This document shows positions 26,650 to 35,577 of a DNA stretch of 64,000 nucleotides, piece after piece. Below the pieces are notes generated by a model. The model saw only the letters and a list, made by a program, of their open reading frames with translations. It ran no database searches and was not told the DNA's origin. The stretch's first letter is position 1. Every line of letters starts with the position of its first letter. The position numbers were made by a program, and so were the translations under genes. Origin of the DNA: Lichenicola sp964247755 (GTDB lineage: Bacteria; Pseudomonadota; Alphaproteobacteria; Acetobacterales; Acetobacteraceae); contig CAXTVX010000001.1 of NCBI GenBank assembly GCA_964247755.1, positions 310,001-374,000 of the forward strand, in the 5' to 3' direction.

Positions 26650-27642
26650 ATGCGGCTTTCCAGCCCGGCTGCTGCCATCACGGCGGCGGCCTTGTTCGTT
26701 TCTGCGACTTCATTCGCTGCGCCCTCCCACAAGAAGGATGCCGCCGCCACGCCGGCCGCGGCCGCACCCGCCACGCCCAAGAGCGAGAACCCGGTGGTGG
26801 CGTCGGTGAACGGCGACCCGATCCGGCTCGACCGGGTACGCGCGGCAGCGCAGTCGCTCCCCGACAACGTGCGCGGCATGCCGCCGCAGATGCTGTTCCC
26901 GATGATCGTGAACCAGCTGGTGGACCAGAAGGCGCTGCTGCTCGAGGCGCAGAAGGAAGGGCTGGCCAAGGATCCGGATGCGCAGAAGGCGATGCAGAAC
27001 GCCGCCGACCAGGCGCTGCAGAACGTCTACCTGACCCGTATCGTCGCGCCGCAGATCACCGACGATGCGATCAAGGCGGCCTATGCCAAAGACTATGCCG
27101 GCAAGCCGGGCGAGAAGGAGGTGCACGCGCGGCACATCCTGGTGGCGGACGAGAAGACCGCGAACGACATCATCAAGAAGCTGAAGGGCGGCGGCGACTT
27201 CGCCGCACTCGCCAAGCAGTACTCGACCGACAAGGGCACGGCGGCCAGCAGCGGCGGCGATCTCGGCTGGTTCAAGCAGGGCGACATGCTGCCGGACTTC
27301 TCGGCCGCCGCGTTCGCCATGGGCAAGGGGCAGGTGTCGGACAAGCCCGTGCACACACGCTACGGCTGGCACGTGATCCAGGTGCTCGACACGCGCATCT
27401 CCACGCCGCCGGCGTTCAACACCGTGGCGGTGCAAATCCGACAGAAGCTGATCCAGGGCGCGGTGCGCGCGGCGGTGGACAAGGCGGTCGCCCAGGTCAA
27501 GGTGGTGCGCTACAACCCGGACGGCACGCCGGTCAGCGACAAGACGCCGCCGGCCGCCGGCGCCGCTGCCGCGGGCGCGCCGCCGGTGCCGAGCCAGGGC
27601 GCCCCGGCGACCCCGGGCGCGCCGCCGGCCGGCGGCGAGTGA
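26650..27642 (+). CDS. Periplasmic peptidyl-prolyl isomerase (PpiC/parvulin type foldase)
   Basis: A 330-aa secreted foldase. Residues 1-21 are a signal peptide (ending SATSFA). An N-terminal SurA-like helical region leads to the parvulin domain (about residues 155-250), with VHARHILVADEKTA, FAALAKQYSTD, SSGGDLGWFKQGDMLPDF and HTRYGWHVIQVLD. The tail is Pro/Ala/Gly-rich and probably flexible. It should assist folding of Sec-exported proteins; the placement opposite secA is typical of alphaproteobacteria. The ATG at 26650 is chosen over 26608 because it starts the signal peptide. Confidence 0.93.
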   Translation: MRLSSPAAAITAAALFVSATSFAAPSHKKDAAATPAAAAPATPKSENPVVASVNGDPIRLDRVRAAAQSLPDNVRGMPPQMLFPMIVNQLVDQKALLLEAQKEGLAKDPDAQKAMQNAADQALQNVYLTRIVAPQITDDAIKAAYAKDYAGKPGEKEVHARHILVADEKTANDIIKKLKGGGDFAALAKQYSTDKGTAASSGGDLGWFKQGDMLPDFSAAAFAMGKGQVSDKPVHTRYGWHVIQVLDTRISTPPAFNTVAVQIRQKLIQGAVRAAVDKAVAQVKVVRYNPDGTPVSDKTPPAAGAAAAGAPPVPSQGAPATPGAPPAGGE

Positions 27643-27675
27643 CGCACTGAGCGGGCGCTCCGTTCCGGGACGACG

Positions 27676-28914
27676 ATGATGGCTGTCCCTGCCCCGGTCT
27701 CACCGCTGGCAGTGCCCTTCCCGGCGCTGCCGCCGCTGGCCGGAATGCGGCTCGCTTCGGGAGAGGCGGGCATCCGATACCGTAACCGCGTCGACCTGGT
27801 GCTGGCCGAGTTCGCGCCCGGCACCCGGGTCGCCGGGGTGTTCACGCGCAACCGGTGCCCGGGTGCCCCGATCGACTGGTGCCGCACGGCGCTGGCCGGC
27901 GGCGTGGCGGGCGGGCTGGTGGTCAATGCCGGCAACGCCAACGTGTTCACCGGCCGGGCCGGGCGGGTGGCGACGGAGGCCACCGCCGCGGCGGCCTCGG
28001 CGCTGCTGGGCTGCGCGCCGTCGGAAGTGTTCCTGGCATCCACCGGGGTGATCGGCGAGGTGCTGCCGCACGAGCGGATCACCGCGGCGCTGCCGGCGCT
28101 GCATGCCCGGCTGTCCGACACCGGCTGGGACGGTGCCGCACGCGGCATCATGACCACCGACACCTTCCCGAAGGGGGCGCGGCGGGTTGCCGCGATCGGC
28201 GGCACGACGGTCGCGATCCAGGGCATCGCCAAGGGCAGCGGCATGATCGCCCCCGACATGGCGACCATGCTGTGCTTCGTGGCGACCGATGCCGCCCTGC
28301 CCGCCCCGGTGCTGCAGGCGCTGCTGGCAGGCGGGGTCGCGCGCAGCTTCAACTGCACGACCGTGGATTCCGACACCTCCACCAGCGACACCGTGCTGCT
28401 GTTCGCGACCGGCCAGGCCGGCAACGATCTCGTGACGGACGCGGCCGATCCGGCGCTGGCGGAGTTCGCGCACGCCCTCGACTCCCTGCTGCTGGAGCTG
28501 GCGCTGCTGGTGGTGCGCGACGGCGAGGGGGCAAGCAGGCTGGTGCGGATCGACGTGTCCGGCGCCGCCAGCGACGCGTCCGCGCATCGTGTGGCGCTGG
28601 CGGTGGCGAACTCGCCGCTGGTCAAGACCGCGATCGCCGGCGGCGATGCCAACTGGGGCCGGATCGTGATGGCGGTCGGCAAGAGCGGCGAGCCCGCCGA
28701 CCGCGACACCCTGTCGGTGGGCATGGGCGGGGTGTGGATGGCGCGCAACGGCGCGGTGGTGCCGGGCTACGACGAGGCGCCGGTGGTGGCGCACATGCGC
28801 GGCCGGGAGCTGGAGATCGCGGTCGACCTGGGGCTTGGCGACGGCACCGGCCACGCCTGGACCTGCGACCTCACCCACGGCTACATCGACATCAACGGCA
28901 GCTATCGGAGCTGA
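27676..28914 (+). CDS. argJ: Bifunctional glutamate N-acetyltransferase/amino-acid acetyltransferase ArgJ
   Basis: A 412-aa enzyme of the arginine pathway that moves the acetyl group from N-acetylornithine to glutamate; bifunctional members also use acetyl-CoA. The precursor self-cleaves before Thr197 in APDMATMLCF, creating alpha and beta chains, and KGSGMIAP (Lys186) precedes it. Other signatures are VVNAGNANVFTG, STGVIGEVLP, NCTTVDSDTSTSDT and the ending YIDINGSYRS. It lies 33 nt after the foldase gene. Confidence 0.97.
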   Translation: MMAVPAPVSPLAVPFPALPPLAGMRLASGEAGIRYRNRVDLVLAEFAPGTRVAGVFTRNRCPGAPIDWCRTALAGGVAGGLVVNAGNANVFTGRAGRVATEATAAAASALLGCAPSEVFLASTGVIGEVLPHERITAALPALHARLSDTGWDGAARGIMTTDTFPKGARRVAAIGGTTVAIQGIAKGSGMIAPDMATMLCFVATDAALPAPVLQALLAGGVARSFNCTTVDSDTSTSDTVLLFATGQAGNDLVTDAADPALAEFAHALDSLLLELALLVVRDGEGASRLVRIDVSGAASDASAHRVALAVANSPLVKTAIAGGDANWGRIVMAVGKSGEPADRDTLSVGMGGVWMARNGAVVPGYDEAPVVAHMRGRELEIAVDLGLGDGTGHAWTCDLTHGYIDINGSYRS

Positions 28915-28916
28915 GC

Positions 28917-29501
28917 ATGTCTGGAACCTTTCCCGGACTGGCCGAGCCGCCGGACCGGCTGGTCTGGACCTATGCCGGCTTCTGGTGGCGGGTGCTGGCG
29001 TGGTTCCTGGACGCCGTGATCCTGGGGCTGGCCGACTCCCTGATCGGCCTGGTCACCGGTCTTCGGCAGATCGGCCCCCGCTTCGATTCCGGTGCCGACG
29101 ACGCGGCAACCGCGGTGTCGTTCACCCCGGCGATGGCGCAGGGCACGCATTTCGTCATCCCGGGCCACCTCCACGTCCATGGCGGCGGGTTGTCGCTGGT
29201 CTCGCTGCTGCTGGCGATCGCCTACTTCACGCTGCTGGAATCGTCGCGCTGGCAGGCGACGCTGGGCAAGCGGGTGTGCCGGCTGCGGGTGACCGACCTG
29301 AACGGGCGGCGGATCGGCATCGGGCGGGCGCTCGGGCGCTACCTGGGCAAGTTCGTGTCGGCGCTGCTGCTGGGCATCGGCTTCCTGATGGTGGGTTGGA
29401 CCCGCCGCAGCCAAGGGCTGCACGACCTGATGGCGGACACGCTGGTGATGCGGCTGCGCCCGGCCGATGCCGTGTTCGCGTTCCAGCCGCCGGCGCGCTG
29501 A
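28917..29501 (+). CDS. RDD family membrane protein
   Basis: A 194-aa integral membrane protein. The RDD-type start FWWRVLAWFLDAVILGLADSLIGLVTG carries the Arg and Asp that name the family, a second helix is LSLVSLLLAIAYFTLLE, and TLGKRVCRLRVTDLNG plus FVSALLLGIGFLMVGWTRRSQGLHDLMADTLVM complete it. RDD proteins are linked to transport or ion exchange in some species, mostly without proof. It starts 2 nt after the argJ stop, so it is coupled to it. Confidence 0.88.
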   Translation: MSGTFPGLAEPPDRLVWTYAGFWWRVLAWFLDAVILGLADSLIGLVTGLRQIGPRFDSGADDAATAVSFTPAMAQGTHFVIPGHLHVHGGGLSLVSLLLAIAYFTLLESSRWQATLGKRVCRLRVTDLNGRRIGIGRALGRYLGKFVSALLLGIGFLMVGWTRRSQGLHDLMADTLVMRLRPADAVFAFQPPAR

Positions 29502-29605
29502 GCCCGTCGGCCGCGGATGACCGCATTATTGCAGACGCGACCCCCGAGGATGCCTATCATGACCCTCTGTCCGGCCGAGCCGGCGTGCTGCCAGATCGAG
29601 GATCG

Positions 29606-30712
29606 ATGAACCATTCCGTCACCCCGGCCAGCCTGCGCCTCGACCCGGTCCTGCCTATTCCGGACCTGCGCCGGATCAACGCCCATCCGGACCACTGGTA
29701 TCCGCTCGCATGGTCGCGCGAGCTGAAGCGCGGCGGCACGCTGGCGGTGTCGTTCGCGGGCGAGCCGATCGTGCTGGTGCGGCCGAAGGCGGGGAAGGTG
29801 TTCGCGCTGGAGGATCGCTGCGCGCATCGCCAGGTACCGCTCAGCAAGGGCACGGTGGATGGGTGCGCGGTGCGCTGCTGCTACCACGGCTGGGCGTACG
29901 AGGCGTCGGGCAAGTGCATCGACGTGCCGTACCTGCGCGACCGGCTGCCGAACGGGGTGAAGGCGTATCCGTGCCGCGAGGTCGAGGGGCTGATCCTGGT
30001 GTTCCCGGGCGACGCGTCGCTGGCGGACGCGGTGCCGTTGCCTGGCCTGGGATCGGTCGCGAACGGGAAGTACAAGACGCGCCGGTTCGGCCGCGTGGTG
30101 GGCTGCCACTACAGCTTCATGCACGAGAACCTGATGGACATGAACCACCAGTTCATGCACTCGAAGCAGATGGGGCAGATGAAGCCCCGCGTGCTGGGCC
30201 AGGGCCGCGGCGACGGCTGGGTCGAGGTCAAGTACAGCTTCAAGCGCACCGGCGGCAAGCAGCCGCTGGGCGAGGCGGTGATCTTTGGTGAACGTCGTTC
30301 AGGCGAACAGAACACCGCCGAGCGCGACGTGATGACGATCCGCACCGAGTATCCATACCAGACCCTGCGGATCCAGACCGAGGGCCAGGATCCGGTGATG
30401 GACCTGTGGATCGTCTACGTGCCGCTGGACCGGGCGCAGAAGACCAACCGGGTGTTCGGGCTGCTGTCGGTGAGGAAGCCCAAGGTGCCCGGCGTCCTGA
30501 ACGTGGTCTGGCCGCTGCTGGTGGCGTTCACCGAGCGGATCTTCCGCGAGGACCGGGAGATCGTCGAGCTGGAGCAGAGGGCGTTCGACGAGGTGGGCCG
30601 CGACCGCAACCAGGAGGTGTTCCCGGTGATCCGCTCGCTGCGCTCGCTGCTGGTGGCGTGCGGCGTGGACGGCACCGAGGCGGCCAGGACCGGTACCGCC
30701 CACGTCGGCTGA
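29606..30712 (+). CDS. Rieske-type non-heme iron oxygenase, alpha subunit
   Basis: A 368-aa ring-hydroxylating oxygenase. The Rieske [2Fe-2S] ligands are Cys72-x-His74 (RCAHRQVPL) and Cys91-x2-His94 (RCCYHGW). The mononuclear iron site is ENLMDMNHQFMH, with His181 and His185. The C terminus has no hydrophobic domain. No ferredoxin or reductase partner is encoded nearby, so electrons must come from elsewhere. Substrates of this single-component-like subgroup range from aromatics to sterols and tetrapyrroles; none is indicated here. It is followed after 4 nt by the GNAT-Nudix gene. Confidence 0.88.
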   Translation: MNHSVTPASLRLDPVLPIPDLRRINAHPDHWYPLAWSRELKRGGTLAVSFAGEPIVLVRPKAGKVFALEDRCAHRQVPLSKGTVDGCAVRCCYHGWAYEASGKCIDVPYLRDRLPNGVKAYPCREVEGLILVFPGDASLADAVPLPGLGSVANGKYKTRRFGRVVGCHYSFMHENLMDMNHQFMHSKQMGQMKPRVLGQGRGDGWVEVKYSFKRTGGKQPLGEAVIFGERRSGEQNTAERDVMTIRTEYPYQTLRIQTEGQDPVMDLWIVYVPLDRAQKTNRVFGLLSVRKPKVPGVLNVVWPLLVAFTERIFREDREIVELEQRAFDEVGRDRNQEVFPVIRSLRSLLVACGVDGTEAARTGTAHVG

Positions 30713-30716
30713 CCGG

Positions 30717-31739
30717 ATGCAGGCGGACGCGGCGCCGGTGCTGACGACGGCACGGCTCGTGCTGCGCCCGCTGCAACCGGGCGATGCGGAGCAGGTGCAC
30801 CGGCTGGTGAACGACTGGGCGGTGGTGCGCATGTTGAGCCGCCTGCCGTTCCCGTATCCGCGGCAGCTCACCGACGAGTGGATCGCGTCCACCGAGGCGC
30901 AGCGGCAGGAGGGCAGCGCCTGGCACTTCGCCATCGTCGACCGGCGTCCCGCACCGGAGGGCGTGCCGGCAGGACCGGACCGGGTGGTGGGCTGCCTGGG
31001 TCTGCGCATCGATCCGGGATCGCGTAGCGGCGACCTCGGCTACTGGGTCGGCGCCAAGTTCTGGAACGCGGGCATCGCTGGCGAGGCGGCACGCCGGGTG
31101 TCGCACTGGGCGCTGGCCAACCTCGACATCGACCGCCTCACCGCCCAGGTGTCCACCGACAACCCGGCCTCCGCCGCGGTGCTGCGCCGGATCGGCTTCC
31201 GCGAGACCGGGCGGGGCCGGCAGCCGTTCCTGGCGCGTGGCGGCGAGCACCCGGTGCTGGTGTTCGAGGCACGGCACGACGACCTGTCCGGCGCCGAGCC
31301 GGCGGTGGCGCCGGAGCCGGTGCCGGCCGTCGTGACGGTCCGGCGCACGGTCCTGGTCGCCGCCTGTGCGCTGATCGACGGCGACGGACGGGTGCTGCTG
31401 GCGAGGCGGCCGGAGGGCAAGGCGATGGCCGGACTGTGGGAGTTCCCCGGCGGCAAGCTCGAGCCGGACGAGACGCCGGAGCAGGCCCTGGTCCGCGAGC
31501 TGCGCGAGGAGCTGTCGCTCGACGTGTCGGATGCCTGCCTGGCGCCGTTCGCCTTTGCCAGCCACGCCTACCCGGCGTTCCACCTGCTGATGCCGCTCTA
31601 CCTGTGCCGGCGGTGGCAGGGCGTCGCCACGCCGCGTGAGGGACAGACCCTGGCCTGGGTGCGGCCCGACGCGCTGGATCGCTACAGCATGCCGGATGCC
31701 GACAAGCCGCTGGTGCCGCTGCTGCGCGACTTCCTGTGA
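30717..31739 (+). CDS. GNAT acetyltransferase fused to a MutT-type Nudix hydrolase
   Basis: A 340-aa two-domain protein. Residues 1-185 are a RimJ/RimL-type GNAT fold (LTTARLVLRPLQPGDAEQV, LGYWVGAKFWNAGIAGEAA, NPASAAVLRRIGF). Residues 205-340 are a Nudix hydrolase: GLWEFPGGKLEPDETPEQALV then RELREEL matches the GX5EX7REUXEEXGU box. The second half resembles MutT/8-oxo-dGTP pyrophosphohydrolases. Both domains keep their key residues. The joint role, perhaps housecleaning plus acetylation of an amine or a protein N terminus, is unknown. Confidence 0.9.
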   Translation: MQADAAPVLTTARLVLRPLQPGDAEQVHRLVNDWAVVRMLSRLPFPYPRQLTDEWIASTEAQRQEGSAWHFAIVDRRPAPEGVPAGPDRVVGCLGLRIDPGSRSGDLGYWVGAKFWNAGIAGEAARRVSHWALANLDIDRLTAQVSTDNPASAAVLRRIGFRETGRGRQPFLARGGEHPVLVFEARHDDLSGAEPAVAPEPVPAVVTVRRTVLVAACALIDGDGRVLLARRPEGKAMAGLWEFPGGKLEPDETPEQALVRELREELSLDVSDACLAPFAFASHAYPAFHLLMPLYLCRRWQGVATPREGQTLAWVRPDALDRYSMPDADKPLVPLLRDFL

Positions 31740-31761
31740 CGTCCTGCGCCGCACCGGGGGA

Positions 31762-32853
31762 TCAGTCCGGTTGCGGCCAGTCCCCTGACGGGAGGCTGGC
31801 TCCGGTGTCGGCGGAACGCGCCATGTCGTCGAGCAGGCGGGACAGGCGCAGGGCGTGCTCGATGCCCGGCGCCGTCCGGGTCGCGTTGCGTATGTCGGAG
31901 CACAGCGCCGCGTAGATCCCGGCGACGTTGACCGCGGTGTCCGGCAGGGAGGACGCGGCGTCGAGCGGCTGCTCCCGGTCGTCGAGCAGCAGGCGCAGGC
32001 GGCCGGACTGGAAGCCGCGCGGCGCGCCGCCGTCGAGCACGAGGCTGCCGGTCTCGCCGGTGATCTCGAACCGGAACGGGGTTCGGTCGGCGGGCCGGCC
32101 GCCTGCCACCTCGATCGATACCGGGGCGCCGGTGACGAGGCGCGCCTGGACCAGCAGGTGGTCGGGGATCGAGCGCGGCGTCGCTGCCTGGTCGGCGCCG
32201 ATCCGCACCGCCGGGAACTGCGTCGTGGCCAGTGCGGCGGCGCTGGCGAATCGCCCCAGCACGGCGATGACGACGTCCAGCGTGTGGGCGCCCTGGATGC
32301 TGGTCAGCGTCACGCCATTCGCGGGATCCTCGGCGAAGGCCAACGCCGTTTCCACCTCCCGTCCGAATGCCATCGTGTCGGAGACCACGCGCACGCTCAG
32401 CACCCGTCCAATCGCGCCGGACCCGACCAGCCGGCGTGCCTGCCGGACCGCCGGGTTGGCGCGCGCCTGCAGGCCGATCGCCGCGTGCACGCCCGAGGCG
32501 CGGATCGCTGCCGCCAGTTCGGCGGTTTCCGCCGTGTTCCGGCCGAGCGGCCATTCGCAATAGAGGTGCTTGCCAGCGGCCACCGCGGCCAGCACCAGCG
32601 CGCGGTGGTCCGGCACCTTCACCGCCACCGTCACGATGTCGATCGCCGGGTCGGCGAACAGGCTGGCTGCATCGCCGTAGGCCTTTGCGGCTCCGAACGC
32701 GCGGGCTGCGGCATCGGCGGACGCCTGGCTGCTGCCGACCACGGCCTCCAGAGCCAGGCCGGGCAGTTCCTGCACCGCGGGAACGTGGCTGATCCTCGCC
32801 CAGCCTCGTTCGGCGCTGGCGCCGATGATCCCGACCCGCAACGTCCTGTCCAT
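31762..32853 (-). CDS. Gfo/Idh/MocA family NAD(P)-dependent oxidoreductase
   Basis: A 363-aa dehydrogenase with an N-terminal Rossmann fold (RVGIIGASAERGW) and the family's AGKHLYCEWPLGRN, in which the EKP motif appears as EWP. The C-terminal alpha/beta domain includes GVTLTSIQGAHTLDVV. Related enzymes oxidise or reduce sugars, inositols or biliverdin. The ATG at 32853 is backed by Shine-Dalgarno CGGGAGGACGAC. It is divergent from the LysR gene (118-bp gap), which may control it, and near the SMP-30 lactonase, fitting a small sugar-oxidation locus. Confidence 0.88.
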   Translation of the reverse strand: MDRTLRVGIIGASAERGWARISHVPAVQELPGLALEAVVGSSQASADAAARAFGAAKAYGDAASLFADPAIDIVTVAVKVPDHRALVLAAVAAGKHLYCEWPLGRNTAETAELAAAIRASGVHAAIGLQARANPAVRQARRLVGSGAIGRVLSVRVVSDTMAFGREVETALAFAEDPANGVTLTSIQGAHTLDVVIAVLGRFASAAALATTQFPAVRIGADQAATPRSIPDHLLVQARLVTGAPVSIEVAGGRPADRTPFRFEITGETGSLVLDGGAPRGFQSGRLRLLLDDREQPLDAASSLPDTAVNVAGIYAALCSDIRNATRTAPGIEHALRLSRLLDDMARSADTGASLPSGDWPQPD

Positions 32854-32971
32854 GTCGTCCTCCCGTTGCCGCGACGCCATCTGCGTGCCCGGCAGGGGCT
32901 GATCTGGGTTGTCCAAGGATGGTTGCGGACACTAGCGTGTTCCTCATCGCACCGATGAAGGATGGCTCATC

Positions 32972-33868
32972 ATGCCGCGGCCAAGCCTTGCGGCGCTGGA
33001 AGCCTTTGTCGGCGTCGCGCGCCACGGCAGCTTCCGGCGGGCGGCGGCGGAGCGGAAGGTCAGCGCGTCCGCGCTCAGCCACGTGATCCGCAGCCTGGAG
33101 GACGCGCTCGACGTCCGGCTGTTCAATCGGACCAGCCGCAGCACCCGCCTGACCGAGGCCGGCCGTCAGCTGCTGGACCGGATCGGCCCGGCCCTGGGCG
33201 AGGTGGGCGAGGCGCTGGACGAGGTGGCGCGGTTCCGCGCGCGTCCGTCCGGAGTGCTTCGGGTGAACCTGCCCAGGGTGGCCAACCAGCTGGTGATCGA
33301 GCCGATGATCGGCCGGTTCCTGGCGGCGCATCCGGAGGTCAGGCTGGAGATCGCCAGCTTCGATGGCCTGGCCGACATCGTGGCGGACGGCTTCGACGTC
33401 GGCATCCGGCGCGACCGGCGGCTGTCGCCCGGGATGATCGCGGTGCCGGCGGGGCCGCCGCGCCGCTTCGCCGTGGTCGGCGCGCCATCCTACCTGGCCG
33501 CATCCGGCCGGCCGGTGATGCCGCAGGACCTCCATGCGCACCGGTGCATCGAGCGGCGCTACCCCGATGGATCCCGCTACGCCTGGGAGTTCGCGCGCGG
33601 GGAGGAGGCGGTCGAGCTGGAGGTATCCGGGCCGCTGGTGTCGGACGACACCGCGCTGATGCTGCGCGCGGCGCTCGACGGGGTCGGGCTGGCGTTCGTG
33701 TTCGAGGAGCTGGCGGCGGAGCACCTTGCTGGCGGCAGGCTGGTGCGGCTGCTGGAGGACTGGTGCCCGGCGCGGCCGAGGTTCTTCCTCTACTACCCGG
33801 GCCGGCGCCACGTGTCGCCGGCGCTGCGCGCCTTCATCGACGCCGTGCGGGACACGGATGGTCGATGA
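32972..33868 (+). CDS. LysR family transcriptional regulator
   Basis: A 298-aa regulator. Residues 5-64 form the winged helix-turn-helix (LAALEAFVGVARHGSFRRAAAE, SALSHVIRSLEDALDVRLFNRTSRS), and from about residue 90 the periplasmic-binding-type effector domain follows (GVLRVNLPRVANQL). The FNRTSR variant is typical of the group near DsdC/PA-type sugar and drug regulators. It is divergent from the Gfo/Idh/MocA gene, its most probable target, and its stop lies 5 nt from the end of the convergent SMP-30 gene. Confidence 0.92.
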   Translation: MPRPSLAALEAFVGVARHGSFRRAAAERKVSASALSHVIRSLEDALDVRLFNRTSRSTRLTEAGRQLLDRIGPALGEVGEALDEVARFRARPSGVLRVNLPRVANQLVIEPMIGRFLAAHPEVRLEIASFDGLADIVADGFDVGIRRDRRLSPGMIAVPAGPPRRFAVVGAPSYLAASGRPVMPQDLHAHRCIERRYPDGSRYAWEFARGEEAVELEVSGPLVSDDTALMLRAALDGVGLAFVFEELAAEHLAGGRLVRLLEDWCPARPRFFLYYPGRRHVSPALRAFIDAVRDTDGR

Positions 33869-33873
33869 ACCGG

Positions 33874-34758
33874 TCAGTCGGGCCGGAACAGGTCCTGCGG
33901 CAGGCCGGGCACCTCGACCCGGAAGCGGAACAGGCCGCCTGCCAGGGGCTGGCGGCGCAGGGCGGCGTCGTCCAGGCCCTTGCGGGCGGTGGTGACGTAG
34001 GCGGTGCGCAGATCGGGATCGCCGAACGCGATCCGGGTGACATGGTCGCAGGGAAAGGCGACGAAGCCGTCCCGGCTGCCGTCCGGGCGATAGCGCTGCA
34101 GGCCGCCGCCGGCCCAGAGTGCCACCCAGAGCGTGCCCTCGGCATCCACAGCCATGCCGTCCGGGTAGCCGTGGTCGGGTTCGGCGAACAGGCGCTTGTT
34201 TCCGGGCGTGCCGTCGGCGGCGAGGTCGAAGGCGTAGATGTGCCGGGCCGAGGAGTCGGTGTGGTAGAGCCGGTGCCGGACCGGGTCGAAGGCGGGGCCG
34301 TTGGTCACGGTGTAGCCGCTGTCCATCAGCCGGGGCGCCGGGGCGTCGCCGAGGCCGTCGAGACGGTAGAGCGATCCGGTCGCCGCCTCCTCCGGATCGT
34401 GCATGGTGCCGAACCAGAGCCGGCCGGCACCGTCCACCGCCCCGTCGTTCAGGCGGTTGTCGTGCAGCAGCGGCTCGATCGGGTGCAGCGGGCCGAACAC
34501 GCCGTCCACGGGCGAGAAGGTGCGCAAGCCATCCTCGTGCCCGCACAGCAGGCCGCCGCCGGCGACCGGAACCACGAAGGTGGTGCGCGCCGGGGCGCCC
34601 CAGCTCTGCGTCGCGCCGGTGGCCGGGGTGTAGCGGTGCAGGCGGCGGCCAGGGATGTCGACCCAGTACACCGCCTGCTCGGCGGCGGACCACAGTACGC
34701 CCTCGCCGAGTTCCGCCTTCCGGTCCCAGACGCAGTCGGGTGCAGGAAACGTTGTCAT
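33874..34758 (-). CDS. SMP-30/gluconolactonase family protein
   Basis: A 294-aa six-bladed propeller lactonase. Metal-site landmarks are LGEGVLW (Glu), LNDGAVDGAGRLWFGTM (Asn and Asp region), YTVTNGPAFDP and GYPDGMAVDAEGTLWVALW. Members hydrolyse aldonolactones, making the step after sugar dehydrogenase action plausible next to the Gfo/Idh/MocA enzyme. It is cytoplasmic, since no signal peptide is seen. Confidence 0.9.
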   Translation of the reverse strand: MTTFPAPDCVWDRKAELGEGVLWSAAEQAVYWVDIPGRRLHRYTPATGATQSWGAPARTTFVVPVAGGGLLCGHEDGLRTFSPVDGVFGPLHPIEPLLHDNRLNDGAVDGAGRLWFGTMHDPEEAATGSLYRLDGLGDAPAPRLMDSGYTVTNGPAFDPVRHRLYHTDSSARHIYAFDLAADGTPGNKRLFAEPDHGYPDGMAVDAEGTLWVALWAGGGLQRYRPDGSRDGFVAFPCDHVTRIAFGDPDLRTAYVTTARKGLDDAALRRQPLAGGLFRFRVEVPGLPQDLFRPD

Positions 34759-34806
34759 GCCTCACCTGTTGGACGTCCTGCCGCTGCCTAACGGAGTCCC
34801 GCCCGC

Positions 34807-35577
34807 ATGACCACCGCTTCCGCCACCCCCACCGCCGCGATCCTGGTCATCGGCAACGAGATCCTGTCCGGCCGCACCCAGGACGTGAACGTGCAGTTCC
34901 TGGCCACCCGGCTGGGCGCGCTGGGCATCCCGGTGCGCGAGGTGCGGGTGATCCCGGACGTGGCGCGCACCATCGTCGACACCGTGACCGAGCTTCGCGC
35001 GCGCTACGATCACCTATTCACCACCGGCGGTATCGGCCCGACCCATGACGACATCACCAGCGCCTGCATCGCCGAGGCGTTCGGGGTGCCGTGGGAGCCG
35101 CATCCGGAGTCGATGCGCCTGCTGGAGGCCTACATGCGGCCGGGAGAGTTCAACGCGGCGCGGCAGCGCATGGCGACGCTGCCGCGCGGCGCGGTGCCGA
35201 TCCCGAACAGCGTGTCGGTGGCGCCGGGGTTCACCATCGGCAACGTCCATGTCATGGCCGGCGTGCCGCGGATCATGCGCGCCATGTTCGACGCGTTGGA
35301 GCCGCAGCTCGGTCGGTTCGACCCGGTGCGTCAGGTGGCGGTGCATGGCGACCGGCTGCTGGAAGGGGCGCTGGCGGAAGGGTTGGAGCGGATCCAGGGG
35401 GATCATCCCGGGCTCGATCTCGGTTCCTACCCCTACGAGCGGCCGGACGGGCGTCGCGGCGTGGCACTGGTGGCCAAGGGCACCGACGACGCGGCGCTCG
35501 CCGTCGCGCACGACGCGCTGTGGTCGCTGATCGCGACCCTCGGCGCCGAGCCGGTGGAGGGCGAGCCGCCGCCGTGA
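34807..35577 (+). CDS. CinA N-terminal-like molybdopterin-binding (MoaB/Mog fold) protein
   Basis: A 256-aa protein of the competence/damage-inducible protein A family: AAILVIGNEILSGRTQDVN, VREVRVIPD, HLFTTGGIGPTHDDIT, FGVPWEPHP and VHVMAGVPRIMRAMF. The C-terminal nicotinamide-nucleotide amidase domain of full CinA is absent. Stand-alone members are annotated as molybdopterin-binding, but their role is uncertain. Its stop overlaps the next start (GTGA). Confidence 0.9.
   Translation: MTTASATPTAAILVIGNEILSGRTQDVNVQFLATRLGALGIPVREVRVIPDVARTIVDTVTELRARYDHLFTTGGIGPTHDDITSACIAEAFGVPWEPHPESMRLLEAYMRPGEFNAARQRMATLPRGAVPIPNSVSVAPGFTIGNVHVMAGVPRIMRAMFDALEPQLGRFDPVRQVAVHGDRLLEGALAEGLERIQGDHPGLDLGSYPYERPDGRRGVALVAKGTDDAALAVAHDALWSLIATLGAEPVEGEPPP

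Noticed and set aside
31682..34765. 1027-codon minus-strand frame spanning three genes
   Set aside because: Crosses the Gfo/Idh/MocA, LysR and SMP-30 genes, all supported by motifs; composition is that of a frame-shifted shadow.
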